Assembly (NCBI GenBank): GCA_030041195.1
Contig: JASHOI010000235.1
Span: 1 to 16,788, forward strand
Length of the DNA: 16,788 nucleotides
Origin: Streptosporangiaceae bacterium
Lineage (GTDB): Bacteria; Actinomycetota; Actinomycetes; Streptosporangiales; Streptosporangiaceae
Reading direction: 5' to 3'
A program made the translations under genes and the position numbers. The notes below the pieces were generated by a model, which did no database searches, was not told the DNA's origin, and was given only the letters and a program-made list of their open reading frames with translations. Below, piece by piece: positions 14,248-16,788 of this stretch; positions within the stretch are counted from its first letter, which is position 1; the number at the start of each line of letters is the position of its first letter.

Positions 14248-14940
14248 ATGGAGGAGCTAGGTTCTGCGGTGCTCGACGATCTCCGGGCGAACATGAGCCC
14301 GGAGGACATCGCGCGCAACCTTGCCGGCTTCGGCCCGGCCACGCCCGACGGCGCGAGCCGGCGGCTGCGCGACGCGACCGGTGGCCGGGTTGACCTGAAC
14401 GACCCGGCGCACCGGCTCGCGGCCATCACCTGGCTCCGCGCGTGGGGCTGCCGGCACCTGCGCCGTGCCGACACCCCGCTGACCGACGAGGCACTGCGAA
14501 CCTGGTGGGGCACCTGGGGCGGGCGTCTCCCGGACGACCAGGCGACCCTGACCGGCCTCGGCGAGAGCGACCTGGTCACGGCCGGCCTGGCCTATGACGA
14601 GCTGCGCGCGGCACCGGCCGCGAGGCGTAGCGTTAAGGGCACTGATCTTGATGTTGCCTTCGGCGACACGGCGACCGCGAAACTGCTGTTCGCGGTCAGG
14701 CCGCTGGCGTTCCCGCCGTGGGACGAGGCGATCCGGCTGTCGTTCGGCAAGCCCGGCGGGGGCGCCGCGTACGTGCGGCTGCTGCGGCTGTCGGCCGCGG
14801 CGCTGGACGGGCTGGCTGGGCGGCTGGCGGTCCCGGTCGGCGAGCTGCCGGGGATCCTCGGCCGACCGGAGTCGACGCCGCCCAAGATCGTGGACGAGTT
14901 CTTGCTGGTCCGTCTCGCCCAGGCCCGCCGTCCGGCATAA
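14248..14940 (+). CDS. uncharacterised protein
   Basis: I do not recognise this family. From ATG 14248 it is 230 residues; a GTG at 14242 would add two. The frame is well supported by strong third-position GC and its convincing protein composition. The N-terminal part (1-100) is helical with ANMSPEDIARNLAGFGPATPDG and TWLRAWGCRHL. The C-terminal half contains TDLDVAFGDTATAKLLFAVRPLAFPPWDEAIR, then a helical YVRLLRLSAAALDGLAGRL and LGRPESTPPKIVDEFLLVRLA. No membrane span, signal peptide or cysteine cluster is present. There is no Shine-Dalgarno sequence; a -10-like TAGCAT at 14233-14238 ends nine bases before the ATG, which would suit a leaderless transcript. It is separated from the AIM24 operon by the large hairpin and from the htrA-like gene by 188 bases, so it is probably transcribed alone. 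Confidence 0.75.
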   Translation: MEELGSAVLDDLRANMSPEDIARNLAGFGPATPDGASRRLRDATGGRVDLNDPAHRLAAITWLRAWGCRHLRRADTPLTDEALRTWWGTWGGRLPDDQATLTGLGESDLVTAGLAYDELRAAPAARRSVKGTDLDVAFGDTATAKLLFAVRPLAFPPWDEAIRLSFGKPGGGAAYVRLLRLSAAALDGLAGRLAVPVGELPGILGRPESTPPKIVDEFLLVRLAQARRPA

Positions 14941-15031
14941 CCTGATTCGCCCCGTTCGGGCCGGCCGCGTAACTGACCGATTGCCGACTTGTTCCTGAAT
15001 GCCAGCTGACCTCCTGTCGAGCCTTCACGCG

Positions 15032-15064
15032 TTCAGGGACACCTCAGCGAGTCTTCAGGGTTGC
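15032..15064 (+). promoter_or_regulatory. three 11-bp direct repeats upstream of the htrA-like gene
   Basis: Three consecutive 11-base units, TTCAGGGACAC, CTCAGCGAGTC and TTCAGGGTTGC, share YTCAGSG with an exact 11-base period. Eleven-base direct repeats are the usual binding pattern of OmpR/PhoB-family response regulators. The array ends 64 bases before the ATG of the protease gene, in the right place for an activator site. HtrA-type genes are known targets of two-component systems in actinobacteria (MprAB and pepD in mycobacteria, CutRS and htrA in Streptomyces). The binding protein here is not known. Confidence 0.55.
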
Positions 15065-15128
15065 CCTGCAGGTTGGCGACCGACCATCGAGTTGACGGCA
15101 ACACGAACGAACCGAGGAAGTGCCTCTC

Positions 15129-16424
15129 ATGAGTACGGAAAAGGATCAGGCTGAGTCGGCCGAACCCACGACGAGTATCCTGCCGCCGCCTCCGCCATGG
15201 ATCCCGGGCGGGGACGCCGGCCAAGGCGGTTACGGCGGCCATGGCGGTTACGGCGGCTACGGCGGCCAGTTCGGCCAGGGCGGCCCGGGCGACAACCCGC
15301 AGGGGCACAAGCGGCGGCGGCACCGCATGGCCATCACGGCGGGCGTGGCCGCAGTTGGCCTGGCGGTGGGAGGCGGGGCCGTGTACGCCCTCAATGGCAC
15401 CTCGACCGCGGCCACGGCGACCACCGCGCTCAGCACGTCGCAGATCGCAACACGCGTCGACCCCGGTCTCGTCGACGTCGTCTCGACACTCGGGTACCAG
15501 AACGCCGAAGCCGCCGGCACCGGCCAGGTGGTGACCTCATCGGGCGAGGTGCTGACCAACAACCACGTGATCGACGGCGCCACGTCGATCAAGGTGACCG
15601 ACATCGGCAACGGCCGCACCTACACGGCGTCGGTCGTCGGCTATGACAAGACAGATGACATCGCGGTGCTGCAGCTTCAGGGCGCGTCCGGCCTGGCCAC
15701 CGTGTCCTACGGCAACTCGTCCGACGTCACGACCGGCGAGACCGTGGTCGCGCTCGGCAACGCGGGCGGCAAGGGCGGCACCCCGTCGGTCGCCGCCGGA
15801 ACTGTCACCGCGCTCAACCAGGCGATCACCGCCAGCGACGAGAGCAGCGGCACGTCGGAGAGCCTCAGCGGGATGATCCAGACCAACGCCGACATCCAGG
15901 CCGGCGACTCTGGCGGGCCGCTCGTCAACGCCGAGGGGCAGGTCATCGGCATGGACACCGCGGCGTCGACGTCATCCGAGATCTCGTCCCCGTTCGGGCA
16001 GTCCTCGTCCTCGTCCTCGCAGGGCCAGACCCAGGGCTACGCGATCCCGATCAACCGCGCGCTGTCCATCGCCAGTGAGATCGAGGCGGGCGACGCCTCG
16101 AGCACCGTGCACATCGGTGCCACCGGCTTCCTCGGCGTGGAAGTCGCATCGTCGAGCTACTCCTCGCCGACGTTTGGCGGCGAGCAGCAGAGCAGCGGGG
16201 CGACGGTGGAAGGCACCCTGTCCGGATCGCCGGCAGCCGAGGCGGGCCTGTCAGCGGGCGACGTGATCGACTCGGTGGGTGGCCACGCGGTGTCGTCCTC
16301 GTCCGACCTCCAGTCAGTGATCGAGCAGTATCACCCCGGCGACAAGGTCAGCATCGTCTGGACCAGCGAATACGGTCAGACGCAGACCTCCACGGTGACC
16401 CTCGCCAACGGTCCGGCCGACTGA
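15129..16424 (+). CDS. HtrA/DegP-like S1C serine protease with PDZ domain
   Basis: A 431-residue membrane-anchored extracytoplasmic protease for misfolded or damaged envelope proteins. The cytoplasmic leader (1-66) has a poly-proline stretch and a Gly/Tyr-rich repeat (GGYGGHGGYGGYGGQFGQGG). One transmembrane segment follows at about 67-88 after KRRRHR, so the rest lies outside. The trypsin-like domain (~100-315) shows the catalytic triad H146 in LTNNHVIDGA, D177 in TDDIAVLQL and S261 in AGDSGGPLV. A serine-rich loop SSSSSSQGQTQ precedes YAIPINRAL. A single PDZ domain (~335-425) has GFLGVEV, GSPAAEAGLSAGDVIDSVGG and HPGDKVSIVW. ATG 15129 is preferred because GAGGAAG at 15114-15120 is well placed; a GTG at 15120 lies inside that site. 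Three 11-bp direct repeats upstream suggest control by an OmpR-type regulator, and a strong terminator follows. Family call is firm; the particular paralogue (HtrA, DegQ, PepD) is not resolved. Confidence 0.95.
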   Translation: MSTEKDQAESAEPTTSILPPPPPWIPGGDAGQGGYGGHGGYGGYGGQFGQGGPGDNPQGHKRRRHRMAITAGVAAVGLAVGGGAVYALNGTSTAATATTALSTSQIATRVDPGLVDVVSTLGYQNAEAAGTGQVVTSSGEVLTNNHVIDGATSIKVTDIGNGRTYTASVVGYDKTDDIAVLQLQGASGLATVSYGNSSDVTTGETVVALGNAGGKGGTPSVAAGTVTALNQAITASDESSGTSESLSGMIQTNADIQAGDSGGPLVNAEGQVIGMDTAASTSSEISSPFGQSSSSSSQGQTQGYAIPINRALSIASEIEAGDASSTVHIGATGFLGVEVASSSYSSPTFGGEQQSSGATVEGTLSGSPAAEAGLSAGDVIDSVGGHAVSSSSDLQSVIEQYHPGDKVSIVWTSEYGQTQTSTVTLANGPAD

Positions 16425-16439
16425 GGCCGGTTTAAATAA

Positions 16440-16472
16440 GGCTGAGCCCGGGCTCCCGGCCCGGGCTCAGCC
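16440..16472. terminator. intrinsic terminator after the htrA-like gene
   Basis: GGCTGAGCCCGGGC (16440-16453) pairs perfectly with GCCCGGGCTCAGCC (16459-16472), a 14-bp stem with the five-base loop TCCCG, 15 bases after the protease stop. The preceding TTTAAATAA (from 16431) reads as TTATTTAAA on the other strand, a short T-rich tail for minus-strand transcripts from the convergent amidase gene, so it can serve both directions. Confidence 0.85.
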
Positions 16473-16482
16473 GCGTTCCGGC

Positions 16483-16536
16483 CCGCTCGCCCCGACTCCC
16501 CCGCTCGCCCCGACTCCCCCTGTCACGCCGACTCCC
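16483..16536. repeat. 18-bp tandem repeat, three units, covering the amidase stop
   Basis: CCGCTCGCCCCGACTCCC occurs twice exactly (16483-16500 and 16501-16518), followed by a third unit with 14 of 18 matches (16519-16536). The unit is six codons long, and on the minus strand it reads GESGRA in the amidase frame. The amidase stop codon TGA (16525-16523) lies in the degenerate unit where the exact units have CGA. Confidence 0.8.
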
Positions 16537-16788
16537 CCCGGCCCTCTTGTGCGAAGTACTGGTCGACTGCCCCGGCGATCGCGCCCGCGATCACCCGCTG
16601 ATCCGGCGCGCTGGCCGCGATCGACGCCTCGAATGGATCGGTGAGATACAGCGGCTCGATCAGCGCTCCCGGCATCTCGCTCGGCGTCGAGAAGTACCCG
16701 GCCTCGGCCGGCCCGAGCAGCAGCAGGTGCCCGTAGGCCACGCCGGCGGCCGAGATCGCCGAGCCGAGCCCGGTGTCCTGGAGGACTC
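16523..16788 (-). CDS. N-acetylmuramoyl-L-alanine amidase (partial, C-terminus only)
   Basis: The last 88 codons of a minus-strand gene entering from the right edge; the frame is open to the window end. The readable sequence runs VLQDTGLGSAISAAGVAYG, LLLLGPAEAGYFSTPSEMPG, ALIEPLYLTDPFEASI and RVIAGAIAGAVDQYFAQEG. This matches the C-terminal part of zinc-dependent Amidase_3 domains, where the MPGALIEPLYLTDP segment (family form MPAVLVEtGFLSNP) carries the catalytic glutamate and the final helix ends in YF. Such enzymes cleave the bond between N-acetylmuramic acid and L-alanine in peptidoglycan. The zinc ligands, any signal peptide and other domains lie outside the window. The protein ends shortly after the domain, with its stop inside an 18-bp tandem repeat. 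A GTG at 16741 is internal, not the start. Confidence 0.75.
   Translation of the reverse strand, partial: VLQDTGLGSAISAAGVAYGHLLLLGPAEAGYFSTPSEMPGALIEPLYLTDPFEASIAASAPDQRVIAGAIAGAVDQYFAQEGRGESA

Noticed and set aside
14165..14259. Small ORF starting at the ATG in the loop of the large hairpin
   Set aside because: About 30 codons, its ribosome binding site would be locked in the 21-bp stem, and the second half overlaps the promoter and start of the next gene.

Overview
The window looks like a chromosomal segment of a high-GC actinobacterium, probably a filamentous or otherwise complex one. The supporting signs are very GC-rich codon third positions, several GTG starts, ATGA/GTGA gene overlaps, a PAS/GAF/SpoIIE-type phosphatase, tandem DUF574-type SAM methyltransferases, an ABC-2 permease beginning with the typical actinomycete WRQHR motif, and a membrane-anchored HtrA protease with a Gly/Tyr-rich cytoplasmic leader. 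I see no tRNA, rRNA, CRISPR array, insertion sequence or phage gene. The species cannot be named from this sequence.

Layout. (1) 1-982, minus strand: two tandem paralogous SAM-dependent methyltransferases joined by an ATGA overlap; the second runs off the left edge. (2) 1085-2815, plus: a PAS-GAF-PP2C (SpoIIE/RsbU-type) phosphatase, divergent from the methyltransferases across a 102-bp AT-richer spacer. (3) 2964-4151, minus: a class I PLP aminotransferase that converges on the phosphatase gene; a strong two-part hairpin (2869-2906) lies between them. (4) 4293-6680, plus: a large transketolase-like thiamine-diphosphate enzyme whose metal-binding motif reads GEG instead of GDG. (5) 6811-8591, plus: an ABC-2 type exporter made of an ATPase and a permease, coupled by an ATGA overlap. 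(6) 8592-8995: a gene-free 404-bp stretch with two copies of an 18-bp palindromic motif. (7) 8996-11037, plus: a six-TM histidine kinase and an OmpR-family response regulator, coupled by a GTGA overlap. (8) 11174-14085, plus: an apparent three-gene operon of one SPFH/band-7 protein ending in two zinc ribbons and two AIM24-family proteins each beginning with one zinc ribbon. It closes with a perfect 21-bp-stem hairpin. (9) 14248-14940, plus: an unrecognised protein, possibly leaderless. (10) 15129-16424, plus: an HtrA/DegP-like S1C serine protease preceded by three 11-bp direct repeats and followed by a strong terminator. (11) 16523-16788, minus: the C-terminal end of an N-acetylmuramoyl-L-alanine amidase, with an 18-bp tandem repeat covering its stop codon.

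How the parts may fit. Much of the right half (two-component system, SPFH/AIM24 zinc-ribbon proteins, HtrA protease, cell-wall amidase) is consistent with envelope homeostasis or envelope stress. The most unusual item is the SPFH plus AIM24 set. All four of its zinc ribbons share the spacing C-x2-C-x10-C-x2-C-G, which suggests a multi-protein membrane-associated assembly built around a common zinc-ribbon module. Its function is not established from this sequence, and its link to the adjacent two-component system is inferred from position only.
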